From Planococcus citri (lineage: Eukaryota; Arthropoda; Insecta; Hemiptera; Pseudococcidae): a DNA stretch of 64,000 nucleotides. A program made the translations under genes and the position numbers. Positions 34,010 to 45,220 of this stretch are shown piece after piece (positions within the stretch are counted from its first letter, which is position 1; each line of letters opens with the position of its first letter). The notes beneath the pieces were generated by a model, which worked only from the letters and a program-made list of their open reading frames with translations, was not told the DNA's origin and did no database searches. The DNA lies in the NCBI RefSeq assembly GCF_950023065.1, contig NC_088680.1:9908559-9972558 (forward strand), written 5' to 3'.

Positions 34010-34430
34010 TGAACAAAACTTGGTGCTACTGCTTTGAAAATGTTCCTCTAATTTCAAAAATGATATCTTTATTCAACGTTTTGGCATAATTATTAGGCTA
34101 CCTAATGTGAAATATTTGAGAAAAAAAATTCAGAATACAAATTTACCCTAAAAAATTAACAATTTGCGAATTTTTAACCACCCAGCAGAACTTTAAAAGT
34201 GGGTTTAGATTCTGATGGCAATACAATGGCCTGGGTCGATGCAGAATCTCAAATGTACCATCTTAATATTAAACTGGTCTATTTTTCCCCATGTTGGGGC
34301 GGGAATTGGAGCAAAATCCACAATTTTTTCGAATATTCAATCTTTTCGAGGATCCACATCTCCCCTTCAAGGGCACCTCCAGAACAAACTTTTTTTTTGG
34401 GTGACTTTCAACTTCTCCAATAAATTTGAT
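34010..34430 (+). repeat. Dispersed repeat D, copy 2
   Basis: Collinear with 20930-21360 (see landmarks there). Short ORFs at 34199-34433 in two frames are incidental. Confidence 0.65.
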
Positions 34431-34656
34431 TGAAGTAAAATGCAAATATTTTATGATAAATTTTGAAAATTTTCAAAAAATGCTCACAAAGGCTTGTCCT
34501 TAAAATTTTATTGTTTCTTCTCAAAATTCTTACCTATCCAATAAATTTGATTGAAGTAAAATGCAAATATTTTATGATAAATTTTGAAAATTTTCAAAAA
34601 ATGCTCACAAAGGCTTGTCCTTAAAATTTTATTGTTTCTTCTCAAAATTCTTACCT
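34416..34656 (+). repeat. 121-bp exact tandem duplication
   Basis: The segment beginning TCCAATAAATTTGATTGAAG at 34416 recurs at 34537, and the two units look identical through CTCAAAATTCTTACCTA. Identity over 120 AT-rich bases indicates a very recent duplication, or an assembly artefact. Confidence 0.85.
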
Positions 34657-35631
34657 ACTTATTCAAAAAAAAATCAAACGCACTAATTTGAACCTCTATA
34701 CATATTGTGAATTTTCTGATCATCGGGTTTAGGTACCTATTTTTGAATTAGCTCAAAATTTGTTTAAAATAACTACATACCTATCTATGAGTTTCATTTT
34801 TTTTCTTTCAAGAATACCCCCAAAAAAGATAAATGAAATAATTTCCAATAACCCAGATTTTACTGATAAAATACCAAGAAAATCCCTTCAAAAATGCGAA
34901 TTGGAATCCAACGCGAGTAAATCACAGCCTATTTCAAGTTACCTATACAAACTTTGAAGGCTGTAAAACGAAATATTTCGATTGTTTGGCAGGTATTTTT
35001 ACAAAATAACTCGCCTTTTCGTAATGCTACATTTTAAGAAGACATTTTATGGAACTCGTAGTAGGTAGTCGTAGGTATGCTTTGATAATATACATACCCG
35101 CTGTATCGAAAAGCAGCACCGAAAAAGCGTACGAATTGTTTCGAAATTTTCATCTCGTTGAAAATTAACGTTCGCTTTGAACAATATTACTCTATAATCC
35201 GTCGTCACCCTTGATCGCCCCCTCCCCCTCAAGCAGCTTTCATCGTTCACTATTCGGGCCAAAAACCGTCAATATTCAACACCTACTCGCTGGTATTCTG
35301 AATTATCGCGCCATTGGCGGGCAAAACCGGTGTAAAGTTCGATTTGCGAGATGAAAAGTTGGAATTTTAAACTAGACATTATGATTAATCGATGGAGAAA
35401 AATAAATCGAGTTAATGTGCAACTTAAGTGGAGTAGCAGGTGCTATTGTTTTCAACTTTTCAATTTTCTTACCGAGGGATACTTCTAATATAAAAGTTTT
35501 TAGCCCGAAGGAAACACATTCGGCCGATTTGCTGACCAATAAAGTTTATTGCAAACACTGCTGTGTATATGTGTTAAATTTTCAACTTTTGCTTACGATA
35601 GGTTTGCGAAGTGTACCAGATTGATCGTATA
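34657..35631. other. Non-coding interval
   Basis: Contains one TAGGTACCTA (34730-34739). The rest to 35630 is non-repetitive without a recognised gene. Confidence 0.4.
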
Positions 35632-35917
35632 CCCCATTGGGTGAAAATCTGCCCATCCGCTGAAAAAGACGCCAAAACCAGCTGGTTTATGGACGTATTC
35701 TGAATATACGCATGAAAAAGCGTTGTTCAGAAAGCGAATTGGTGCACTGAAAGAAAAATCTGCCAAAAAATACGCTACATGAATATTTCGTAGCGTATTT
35801 TTCTCGCGTAAGGCCACAACGCGTTCAAATTACGGGCGTCTTTTTCGCGTTGAAAAAAACCAACTACAAAATACGCTACGAGTATGTTTTTTGGCGTAAT
35901 TCTTTCGCGTATTTAAT

Positions 35918-35955
35918 AAACACACGCGTAAATGCGGTATTTTACGCGTGTGTTT
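35918..35955. repeat. Perfect 15-bp hairpin in the TIR element
   Basis: AAACACACGCGTAAA (35918-35932) is exactly complementary to 35941-35955, separated by 8 bases. It is one of several nested inverted repeats of the CGCGTA type in this element. Confidence 0.85.
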
Positions 35956-35995
35956 TCGCGTAGTATAGGAATATTTGCATTCAATTAAATACATG

Positions 35996-36065
35996 CTGTG
36001 GTGGTCAGGTTAGTAGAGAAGTCGCCCACCGATCCGGAGACCCAAGATCGATCCCCGACAGTGCC
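35996..36065 (+). other. tRNA-derived segment (SINE head or tRNA pseudogene)
   Basis: The segment reads like a decayed tRNA. An A-box-like TGGTCAGGTTAG lies at 36002-36013, then GTCGCCCACC...GATCCGGAGACCC resembles the anticodon and variable region of insect tRNA-derived SINEs, then a B-box-like AGATCGATCCC (36045-36055; consensus GGTTCGANTCC, 7 of 10 defined positions), then CCGACAGTGCC and an A/T-run. It would not fold as a functional tRNA. It lies wholly inside the TIR element, so either a SINE inserted there or the element captured it. Confidence 0.55.
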
Positions 36066-36309
36066 AAAAAATTTTTTCGTGAATATCGAACATTGGCTGC
36101 AGAATTTATCGCGTAAAAAAATACGCGCGCGGATTAATGAGCAGAAAACTATTGGCGGAAAGTGTTGCGATTCCTGCCGCGTTTTTTTGTCGCGTATGAT
36201 TGGCAGATTTTCACCCAATGGGGTAGTTATATCGAGAGTGAATTTGTCGTCTTGGTTTGACGTTTTGTTGCAGAGTAATATGAATTGCATGACTGTTTAC
36301 TTGGATATT

Positions 36310-36620
36310 ATACTCGGATAGGGGTGAAATAGGCAATATGGTCGATTTTTGTACAGGAGTAATTGTTTATTAATATATTTCAAGGGTTTGATTATGCTTG
36401 ACCAACTCGAATGAGGTGCTAAGAGGCACCTTGGTGGACTTTAGTGCCAGAGTAGTTGCTTATTTCAATATTCAAGGGGCTAATTACGCTTGAAGAAGGT
36501 AAATGGAGCGTTGAATAGGCAACTTGGTGAGCTTCCAGGTAGACGGACACATATTGAGCATTTGGGGATGAAAAGCTGTCTATTGATATACATCAGGAGC
36601 TGATCTCTACTTGAAAAATC
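36310..36620 (+). repeat. 93-bp diverged tandem repeat, about three units
   Basis: GGCAAT at 36332, GGCACC at 36425 and GGCAAC at 36518 are each 93 bases apart and each followed by TTGGTG/ATGGTC. The neighbouring TTTCAAGGG / ATTCAAGGGG words (36381, 36473) keep the same register (92). Units are strongly diverged. Confidence 0.6.
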
Positions 36621-37779
36621 TAAACAAGGTACTAAATAGGAATTATTCGAGTACGAATAGGTGACCAAAAAACGACGAAGAGACAAATTTAATAGCTTCA
36701 CAGTACGATATATCGCATTCTACAAAAAGTAGGTAACTCAAATTGGACGTAAGCGTATAAAAATAAATATTTGTCCGGTATTATATTTAAAAGGTAATGA
36801 TCCTCGACCATCGAGTCGCGAATAGCAAAACTCGTGTTATTATTTGCTATTTTTTTTCTCGTTGTAAAAAGGTTTCGAAAACAAAACAAATTGAACACCA
36901 GCGGTACATTATTTCCGGTGTGGAGCTGGCTCGAGCTAAATAAATAGTACCTCTTTGCGAGTAGAATGGTGTTCTCTAACAAGTAGTTTTAGCCGAGTAT
37001 AGAAAAACTTTGATAATTTTTTTCCATCAGCGTGGTATAAAAATAAATCTGTTGATACGCGAATCACATTTTAAAAGATAGTGCCGAGCGTTAATGTGGC
37101 CTCGTCCGAGTTCCAGCGGCGAGATTTCTCAACTTACTTATATTCGAAAGTTTCCTATTTCAACGTATATAATTTATTATATAGGTTTGCGATAGGAGGA
37201 CTGCAGGGTTGGTGGCCTGGTGGAGGGATTCGACATCGGCGTCGCGTCCTGTCTGCGTATATATGCAAATTCTGAGGGCGGAAATTTGCTGCGAACGAAT
37301 GAAAGAATGAAATAAAGAAAGAAAGAAAAAAAAATCACGTAAACTCGAACGGCGGTGGCGAATGACGTTGTTAAATATGCTGTCAAATTTTCGAATCTAC
37401 TATAATCAATTGTTGTAGCAAAATGTAAATGGGTGCGGGGCGCAGTGCCTCGCCTCTCTTTCGTATTTCTTAACGGTTTGCGGCGAGAAACGGTGGCGTT
37501 GAAATTTTAGATTCTATTCAACGAAAGGACATAGGTTAATGAACAGTGTAAAATAAATGGTCCACAAAGCCCCAAAAAGAACAATAGCACCGAAATAAAA
37601 TATAGCAGGGAAGCCTGCGCTGGCCTGGTTATGGTGGTTTGGGTTTTTATTCCTATCGTCGTCAGCGTCGCCTTTCTATTCTGGTTTTAAACGCATAGTA
37701 CAGCTTGCAAAATGTCGCGAGTCGCGTGTGAAGAGTTTTTGTTTCTTTTATATTTGCGAGCAGAAATTTAGAAAGTGAC
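36621..37779. other. Non-coding interval
   Basis: Mixed composition, largely non-repetitive, with a short AAAG microsatellite near 37315. No gene recognised; short ORFs (for example 36698-36982 minus) show no domain. Confidence 0.35.
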
Positions 37780-38425
37780 TAGAAATGAATATTTAGTAAT
37801 GTCAACGAGTGGCTTGAGATCTGTGATGAGAAATTTCGACTAGAGAGGTAGGCGGGTTCTGCGCCAGGAATGAACATTTTGACTTCTATTTGACACGTTT
37901 TTTTTTTTGCCAAAATTACAACGAATTCCACTTTTTAAATTAAAATTACGGAAGAAAAATCGGATTTGTCGTCAGAATTAATGATATAGGTACTATTATT
38001 TTCTTATTCATATTAAAAGACATGATTTTTTCAAAAGCAAAAATGAAAGTACAAAAAAAAGTCTAAGGCGCAAACCAGGAACTGGGAAAGTAACCAGAAA
38101 TGAATAAATGATAAAAGTCTATTAGTGAACAATGATCTCTGATCAGAAATTTGCACTGAATAAGTAGGCGGGTTCTGCGCCAGGAATGAGCATTTTTGAC
38201 TTCTAGTAGATTTGTATTTTGCCAAAATGTCTAGAAAATTCTACTATTTTATTAAAAAGTGAAAAAAAAGTCTGTTTCCTGTCAGGATTAAGTGAATGGT
38301 TGGTTGTTATTCATATTAAAAGACAAAATCATTTTTTGAGATCAAAAAAAAATTCAAAAATGAAGGTGCTGCAGACTAAAAATTTAGAAAGTGACTAGAA
38401 ATGCATATTTGACATTCCGGTGAAA
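37780..38425 (+). repeat. Satellite family S1, two plus-strand units
   Basis: Cores at 37851-37871 and 38167-38187 (316 apart). The unit reads: AGAAAGTGACTAGAAATG, AGTCTNNNAGTG, GATCTGTGATGAGAAATTT, the GGCGGGTTCTGCGCC core, AGGAATGAACATTTTTGACT, then a diverged T-rich part with CATATTAAAAGACA and AAGGCGC. A third partial unit begins near 38385 and runs into the TCTTT tract. Confidence 0.85.
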
Positions 38426-38439
38426 GTCAGAGACTTTTA

Positions 38440-38695
38440 TTACTTAATTCATTCTTCCATCCAGTCTCTGTTTTTCCATCTTTCCATCTTTCCATCTTTC
38501 TGTCTTTCCATCTTTTGGTCTATTCGTCTTTTCATCTTCTTGTCTTTTCATCTTTTTTGGTTTTTTGGTCTTTTTGTCCTTTCGTCTTTTGGTCTTTTCA
38601 TCTTTCAATCTTTCAGTCTTTCGGTATTTAGGTCTTTTGATCTTTTGGTCATTTCATCTTTTCATCTTTTTGTCTTTTCGTCTCTTCGTCTTGTG
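38440..38695 (+). repeat. TCTTTTCATC simple array
   Basis: Variations of TTTTCATCTTTTGGTC, the reverse complement of the AAAGAC array at 31.7-33.2 kb. It stands between S1 units and the 34-bp satellite, as its counterpart does. Confidence 0.85.
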
Positions 38696-41360
38696 AATGG
38701 TTCACCATAAATTGACTGAATGAATCGATTGGTTTGTGAACGAGTCACTTATACGGAGGAATTCATTCGCGGATGATTCATCAAAAATTGAGTACAAGAA
38801 TCGATTCGTTCGCGAATGATTCACTAAAAAATTCAATTCGTTTGCGAATGATTCACCAAGAAGTATTCAATTCGTTCATGAAGGATTCACCATAAATTGA
38901 GTGAATGAATCGATTCGTTCGCGAACGAGTCACTGATACGAATCAATTCGTTCGTGGAAGATTCATCAAAAACTGAGTAAATGAATCAATTCGTTCGCAA
39001 ATGAGTCGTATGAAACAATTCGTTCGCGAATGATTCACAAAGCAATTTTCAATTCGTTCGCGAATGATTCACCAAGAATTTTTCAATTCGTTCGCGAATG
39101 ATTCACCATTTTTTGAGCGAATGAATCGATTCGTTCGCGAATGAGTCATACGAATCAATTCGTTCGCGAGAGATTTATTAAAAAATTCAATTCTTTTGCG
39201 AATGATTCACCAAGAAATATTCAATTCGTTTATGAAGGATTCACCATCAATTGAGTGAATGAATCGATTCGTTCGCGAACGAGTCACTGATTCGAATTAA
39301 TTCGTTCGTGGATGATTCATCAAAAATTGAGTAAATGAATCGATTCGTTCGCAAATGAGTCGTACGAATCAATTCGTTCGCGAATGAGTCACTCATACGA
39401 ATCAATTCGTTCGCAAATGAGTCGTACGAATCAATTCGTTCGCGAATGATTCACAAAGAATTTTTAAATTCGTTCGCGAATGATTCACACGGAATTTTTC
39501 AATTCGTTCGCGAATGATTCACACAGAATTTTTCAATTCGTTCGCGAATGCTTCACACGGAATTTTTCAATTCGTTCGCGAATGATTCACAAAGAAATTT
39601 TCAATTCGTTCGCGAATGATTCACCAAGAATTTTTCAATTCGTTCGCGAATGATTCACCAAGAATTTTTCAATTCGTTCGCGAATGATTCACCAAGAATT
39701 TTTCAATTCGTTCGTGAATGATTCACCATTATTTGAGCGAATGAGTCATACGAATCAATTCGTTCGCGAGAGTTTCACTAAAAAATTCAATTCGTTTGCG
39801 AATGATTCACCAAGAAATATTCAATTCGTTTATGAAGCATTAACCATAAGTTGAGTGAATGAATCGATTCGTTCGCGAACGAGTCACTGATACGAATTAA
39901 TTTATTCGTGGATGATTCATCAAAAATTGAGTAAATGAATCAATTCGTTCGCAAATGAGTCGTACGAAACAATTCGTTCGCGAATGATTCACCAAGAATT
40001 TTTCAATTCGTTCGCGAATGATTCACAAAGAATTTTTCAATTCGTTCGCGAATGATCCACCAAGAATTTTTCAATTCGTTCGCGAATGATTCACCAAGAA
40101 TTTTTCAATTCGTTCGTGAATGATTCACCATTATTTGAGCGAATGAATCGATTCGTTCGCGAATGAGTCATACGAATCAATTCGTTCGCGAGTGATTTAC
40201 TAAAAAATTCAATTCGTTTGCGAATGATTCACCAAGAAATATTCAATTCGTTTATGAAGCATTCACCATAAATTTAGTGAACGAATCGATTCGTTCGCGA
40301 ACGAGTCACTGATGCGAATCAATTCGTTCGTGGATGATTCATCAAAAAGTGAGTAAATGAATCAATTCGTTCGCGAATGATTCACAAAGAAATTTTCAAT
40401 TCGTTCACGAATGATTCACAAAGAAATTTTCAATTCTTTCGCGGATGATTCACCAAGAATTTTTCAATTCGTTCGTAAATGATTCACCATTATTTGAGCG
40501 AATGAATCGATTCGTTCGCGAATGAGTCATACGAATCAATTCGTTCGCGAGTGATTTACTAAAAAATTCAATTCGTTTGCGAATGATTCACCAAGAAATG
40601 TTTTATTCGTTTATGAAGAATTCACCATAAATTGAGTGAATGAATCGATTCGTTCGCGAACGAGTCACTGATACGAATCAATTCGTTCGTGGATGATTCA
40701 TCAAAAATTGAGTAAATGAATCGATTCGTTCGCAAATGAGTCGTACGAATCAATTCGTTCGCGAATGATTCACCAAGAATTTTTCCATTCATTTGTGAAT
40801 GATTCACCATTACTTGAGTAAATAAATCGACTCGTTCACGGATGATTCATTAAAAATTGAGCGAATGAGTCATACGAATCAATTCGTTCGCGAACGAGTC
40901 ATATGAATCAATTCGTTCGCCAATGATTTACCAAAAAATTCAATTCGTTCGCGGATGATTCACCAAGAATTATTCAATTCGTTCGTGAATGATTCGTCAT
41001 AAATTGAGTAAACGGATCGATTCGTTCTCGAATTATTCACCAAAAATGATTCAATTTGTTCGCAAATGATTCACCTACAAATTAATCAATTGGTTCAATC
41101 GCTAATCAGTTGTGAATGATTCGCTTCGATTCGAATCGATTCACTTCTCTTGAAAACAGATCAATTCCTATACAATAATTTCACAAAAACTGAATCATTC
41201 GTAAAATAATTGATTCGTTTGCGAATGATTCACCAAGAAATCAATCAGTTTATTTAATCCCCAATTGTTTGATCGCTTGTATATGATTCGATTCCTTGCA
41301 AACAGATCAATTTCTATACAAATGTTTCAAAAAATGTGAATCAATTCGTTCGTAAAAGAT
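38696..41360 (+). repeat. 34-bp palindromic satellite (TTCGTTCGCGAATGATTCAC)
   Basis: About 2.7 kb of tandem repeat. In the regular parts ATTCGTTCGC recurs every 34 bases (39434, 39468, 39502, 39536). A longer module with GAATCGATTCGTTCGCGAAC then GAGTCACTGATNCGAATNAATTC recurs near 38911, 39265, 39865, 40287 and 40646 (spacings 354, 600, 422, 359), so the array has a variable-length higher-order structure. TTCGCGAA and GAACGAATCGATTCGTTC are perfect palindromes. The right end decays gradually after about 40800. Repeats are contiguous without spacers, so this is a satellite and not a CRISPR. Confidence 0.95.
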
Positions 41361-43189
41361 TTTCATTTGATGAAAAGTCGGTCTTTTCACGCTGAATACG
41401 TGAGTGTTTTTTCATTTCGATCCTGTTTGTTTCCTTTCAGATAGAATAATCTTACCCAAATAATTGCATTTTCATTTTTACACCATTCGAATAACGAAAA
41501 ATCTCCATCGAATAATTACCCATTTACGTGTCGCAAATTTGATAACGCGAGAAAAATGTCACCGAATACGAAATCCCGATGGAATTGTGTGACATAGTGT
41601 CGACTATAACTACGACGACTACTACAACTACACTTCTTCGAAAAAAAAAACTACATAAATAAGAAGAAATACACAATAGCAGCAGAAGAATATCAGCAAC
41701 GAAAGCAGCACACAGAGAGTAGAAGAAGCAGGGTGAAAAAAAAAGGGCAGCAATATTTCTCGCAGCTGTTGTCTATATATGAAAACGAAGACTCTACTCT
41801 CAGCGCCTGAACGAACAGAAAAACGGCATTCAATCTAAATTAAAATACTGCAGAAAGGCAATTTAAAACGTTGTACGTGTCTGGTCGTGAATTATTTATC
41901 GATATTTTCAGCTAAACAATCGACCATGGTAGTTCATTATTTTGGTATGGTGTAGAAAAAATATACAGTATGTTTCCTCGTATATCCGAGGCCAATTTGA
42001 CGGTCAACGACGAACGATGACAATAAACTCGATGCTCCTCGTGCTTGTGCTCAAAGTGCCCCCGCACAAAAGAGCAATAACGTGGCGAAAAAACTTCAAG
42101 ATAACGGCTTAATTTATCAAGTATTCGTTTGATGACTTTGTCACACAGCTTCAAGTTTTATACGAAAATATAAAAAAAAAGACATCCTTTGGCCGGGGAA
42201 TATCCGCAGGGCACACACAGCACAGCGTCAGATAACAACAGCAGCCCGCAACCGTACTATGCGAAAACTGTTTTAAAAAGCAACTCTTTATGTAAGTTAC
42301 TTTTCAATGTGACGTGCTCAACGAAGCGAAATGCATTAACCAACCATTAAAGTAGTCCTGTCCGTTCTTCCGCGTTTTAGATTGCAGCTACGAGTACGAA
42401 TTTTTGTACCAATTTTTTTGTGTACGCCACGCTTCGTCCGTATTTAAAAAGGGATTTCCGGATTAAAACTGAATTTTAAATGTATCCGTTAATTCGATTA
42501 AAATTAACTTTTTCCACTGCTAAAACTCTCTGCTCTTTCGGTAATGCTGTTAAGGGTAGATGAGCTCGTGGATATTTGACTCTCTTTTTTTGTGTGTGCT
42601 GCTACGACTACCGACTACGAGTACCTATACTTTGCCTTATACTCTCGACCTAAACAAATGAAACTTGATTGATCTATTAAAATTACTCTAAGCTATTGGG
42701 AATACTACAAGTGAAATTGTAATGAATAATGAGCGAATTCCATTTAAAACCTCGAAATTGATCGTATATATGTACCTAGTCTTTGAAATGGTTAACTGAG
42801 GTAGTAATTATTTTAACCGAGAGTGAAGCTTCTTTTTACGAAATTGGAATTTGAAAGAAAAAATGACCGTGTATTTTGAAAAGAATTTTCTAGTTGAAAA
42901 GGGCGATGGAGAGGGAACTTTTTTCAAACTGACAAATACCTACTTATGTATGCATTTATTACCCCTACGAACAAAAAAAAAATTGAAATTAATATTTGTA
43001 TAATAATTTTAGTTACTTTCTAAATTTCTGATCTGCAGTTTGAGCTTCTTATCATATTTTTGATTTTTTCACCCTCTTTTGTTTTTTTTTCTAATGGGCT
43101 TCTCACCGATGTATGTATTTTCGTTTATTTAACCAAAAAATAAAAGAATAAAAATGGCTTGGAAATTCAGAAGGAAAAAACAGAAATGA
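41361..43189. other. Non-coding interval between satellites
   Basis: Non-repetitive DNA with CA/CAG-rich short runs near 41620-41720. An 80-codon ORF on the minus strand (41912-42154) matches no family I know. No exon is convincing. Confidence 0.35.
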
Positions 43190-43525
43190 GAAATTTGCTC
43201 CGGAAAGGTAGACGGGTTCTGCGCCAGGAATGAATATTCAAATCTTGGTTGGCTCACAAGGGACAGGAGAAAAAAAGAGTTAATCGTTTTTCTGGGCATT
43301 TTTGGTAAAAGTCTGCGAGTGACTCAAGATCTGTGATGAGAAATTTGGACTTGAGAGGTAGGCGGGTTCTGCGCCAGGAATGAACATTTTGACTCCCATT
43401 TGACTCGTTGTTTAACAAAATTTCAACAAGTTCTACTTTATCATTGAGATTACCAGGAAAAATCTGTTTGTGTTCTGAATTATGGAAATGGCTGGTTCTT
43501 ATATTCTTTACGATTAGGTAAGTAT
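43190..43525 (+). repeat. Satellite family S1, two plus-strand copies
   Basis: Cores at 43211-43231 (one mismatch) and 43361-43381, only 150 bases apart, so the first unit is truncated. The unit continues until the foldback-like element at 43526 and resumes after it at about 44762. Confidence 0.8.
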
Positions 43526-44758
43526 TAGTCCAGGAAAAATAGCATTCCATTACGAAAAGTGAGGTAGAAAGCTGAATTTTGGTATACGGGTCCATTTTTT
43601 TGTGCTGAACACGAATCCGATGAGTCCCCGGTCGTCCCTGGTGAGCATTCTCCCCTATTGTTCGAAAATCGTGAACAATGAGGGGGCTGAGGGGCTCTGG
43701 AGAGGGGTAGGTGAGTGTAGCAGAAAATCTGAGGTCATATTCGTGCTCAGCGGTATCGAATCATATGAAAACGACACCAACATCATCAAAACAACTATAT
43801 TTTGAAAATCGTGAAAATTGAGGGGGGCTGAGGGGCTATGGAGAGGGGTAGGTGAGTGTGACAGAAAATCTGAGGTCATATTCGTGCTCAGTGGTATCGA
43901 ATCATATAAGAACAATACCCTACTCATTGATAGTTATTTTTTTCAAAATTCTCATTTCACCCCCCCACCCCCACCCCCCTACGATACATTATTCCAAGTT
44001 TTCACCACGGCGAACCAAAGCGAAAATTTCTAATATAGTATATGATGTTTGGGGGCCAAAAATACATCCAAAAAACGTGTTTACAAAATTGTACCTCGCA
44101 ATCTTGATTGTTAATAACTTAATAAGCATAAAAAAATGAAAAAAACGCCATTTTGAGGGGTAAATATGAGGGGAGGGGGTTGAAAATTTTTGTGGGGATA
44201 CCTATCTAGGATATACATAACTTCCAGAAAAATTTTCAAAATCGGTTGAAATGGGGCTGAGAAAAGTGTTACTGAAAGTTCAAAAAAGGGGGGTTCCGCA
44301 AAAAGGGGAGGGGGTGTGGATCTGAAATTTTTTGCGCGGAGGTTTCTCTATGGTACCCGCCTTTCATGCTAAACGCTTTCGGGGACCATTTCACCCCTCT
44401 TAGGCGCCTATAGCCTTCATGTATTTTTCAGGGAACCCCCCTTTTTTGAATGGTTGTGGTTCCACCCCCCTTGGGGGTAGAAGCAAAGTTGATATATCAC
44501 TAGATCGGAAATTTGACATTTGACGTAGATTCTTGTATCTAACCTCATTTTTCGCTAAAATACAATGCGGGGGAGAAAATTGCAAAAAACTGGTTTTGGG
44601 GGGCTTAGATCCACAATAGGGGAGAACGCTCACCAGGGACGACCGGGGACTCATCGGATTTGTGTTCAGCACAAAAAAATGGACCAGTATACCAAAATTC
44701 AGCTTTCTACCTCACTTTTCCCAATGATCCTTTTTTTTCATCTAATTTTCCTGGACTA
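43526..44758. mobile_element. 1.23-kb element with long inverted repeats
   Basis: The left end TAGTCCAGGAAAA (from 43526) is matched inverted by TTTTCCTGGACTA (to 44758). After a short unequal stretch, an arm of about 112 bases (43548-43661) pairs almost perfectly with 44606-44722; it includes GATGAGTCCCCGGTCGTCCC and TTTTTTTGTGCTGAACAC. TAT stands just outside on both sides (43523-43525; 44759-44761), a possible 2-3 bp duplication. The interior has G/C-rich runs (CACCCCCACCCCC) and a 140-bp tandem repeat, with no transposase. S1 satellite lies on both sides, so it inserted into that satellite. It fits a MITE or foldback element; the superfamily is undetermined. Confidence 0.8.
43664..43935 (+). 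repeat. 140-bp tandem duplication inside the long-inverted-repeat element
   Basis: GAAAATCGTGAA at 43664 recurs at 43804, and both copies go on through GGGGCTGAGGGGCT, GGAGAGGGGTAGGTGAGTGT, GAAAATCTGAGGTCATATTC and GTATCGAATCATAT with few differences. The short ORFs on both strands repeat with it. Confidence 0.85.
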
Positions 44759-44761
44759 TAT

Positions 44762-45220
44762 TTCCAAAATAAAAAATAAAAAATACACAAAAAAAGTCCA
44801 AAACGCAGACCAGGAATTTAGAAAGTGACTAGAAATGAATATTTTGTAAAGTCTACGAGTGACTTGAGATCTGTGATGAGAAATTTGGACTTGAGAGGTA
44901 GGCGGGTTCTGCGCCAGGAATAAACATTTTTGAATTTCACTTGATTTGTTATTTAAAAAAATATTTTTCCTGTGAGAATATTATGGGAGGAATGACGCGT
45001 TCTTATTTATATTAAATGACAAAATATTTGTTTGAAATAATAATAAAAGAAAAAGAAGTCCAAGGCGCCGCGCCGGCTAGAAATTTAGAAAGCGATTAGA
45101 AATGCATATTTGGCATTTTGGTGAAAGTCTACAAGTAACCAAAGACCCGTGATGAGACATTTAGACTGGAGGGGTGAGGCGGGTTCTGCGCCAGGAATGA
45201 AAATTTGACTTCCAGTTAGT
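44762..45220 (+). repeat. Satellite family S1, two plus-strand units
   Basis: Cores at 44901-44921 and 45178-45198, 277 apart, the same spacing (276) as the pair at 49.6-49.9 kb. Just after the second core the sequence switches to satellite S2 at 45221. Confidence 0.85.

Larger units (their letters stand above)
35632..36223. mobile_element. 592-bp terminal-inverted-repeat element (TA duplication)
   Basis: The left end CCCCATTGGGTGAAAATCTG (arm 35632-35653) is exactly complementary to 36202-36223, a 22-base perfect inverted repeat, with TA directly outside on both sides (35630-35631; 36224-36225). A TA duplication fits the Tc1/mariner group, though the CCCCATTGGG ends are not a consensus I recognise. 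Inside are many CGCGTA words, a strong hairpin (35918-35955) and a tRNA-like segment (35996-36065). It has no transposase and is non-autonomous. Confidence 0.8.

Noticed and set aside
35998..36321. 107-codon ORF
   Set aside because: It crosses the tRNA-like segment and the right end of the TIR element and continues into the flank, so it cannot be an ancestral gene.
37204..37211. CAGGGTTG, a possible hAT end
   Set aside because: No matching CAACCCTG end with an 8-bp duplication was found nearby; an 8-mer can occur by chance.
38696..41360. Regular repeats resembling a CRISPR array
   Set aside because: Repeats are contiguous 34-bp satellite monomers without unique spacers, no cas genes are present and the DNA is eukaryotic.
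43602..44672. Plus and minus ORFs that start with the same MLNTNPMSPRSSLVS peptide
   Set aside because: The shared start is the 112-bp inverted repeat read inward from both ends of the element.
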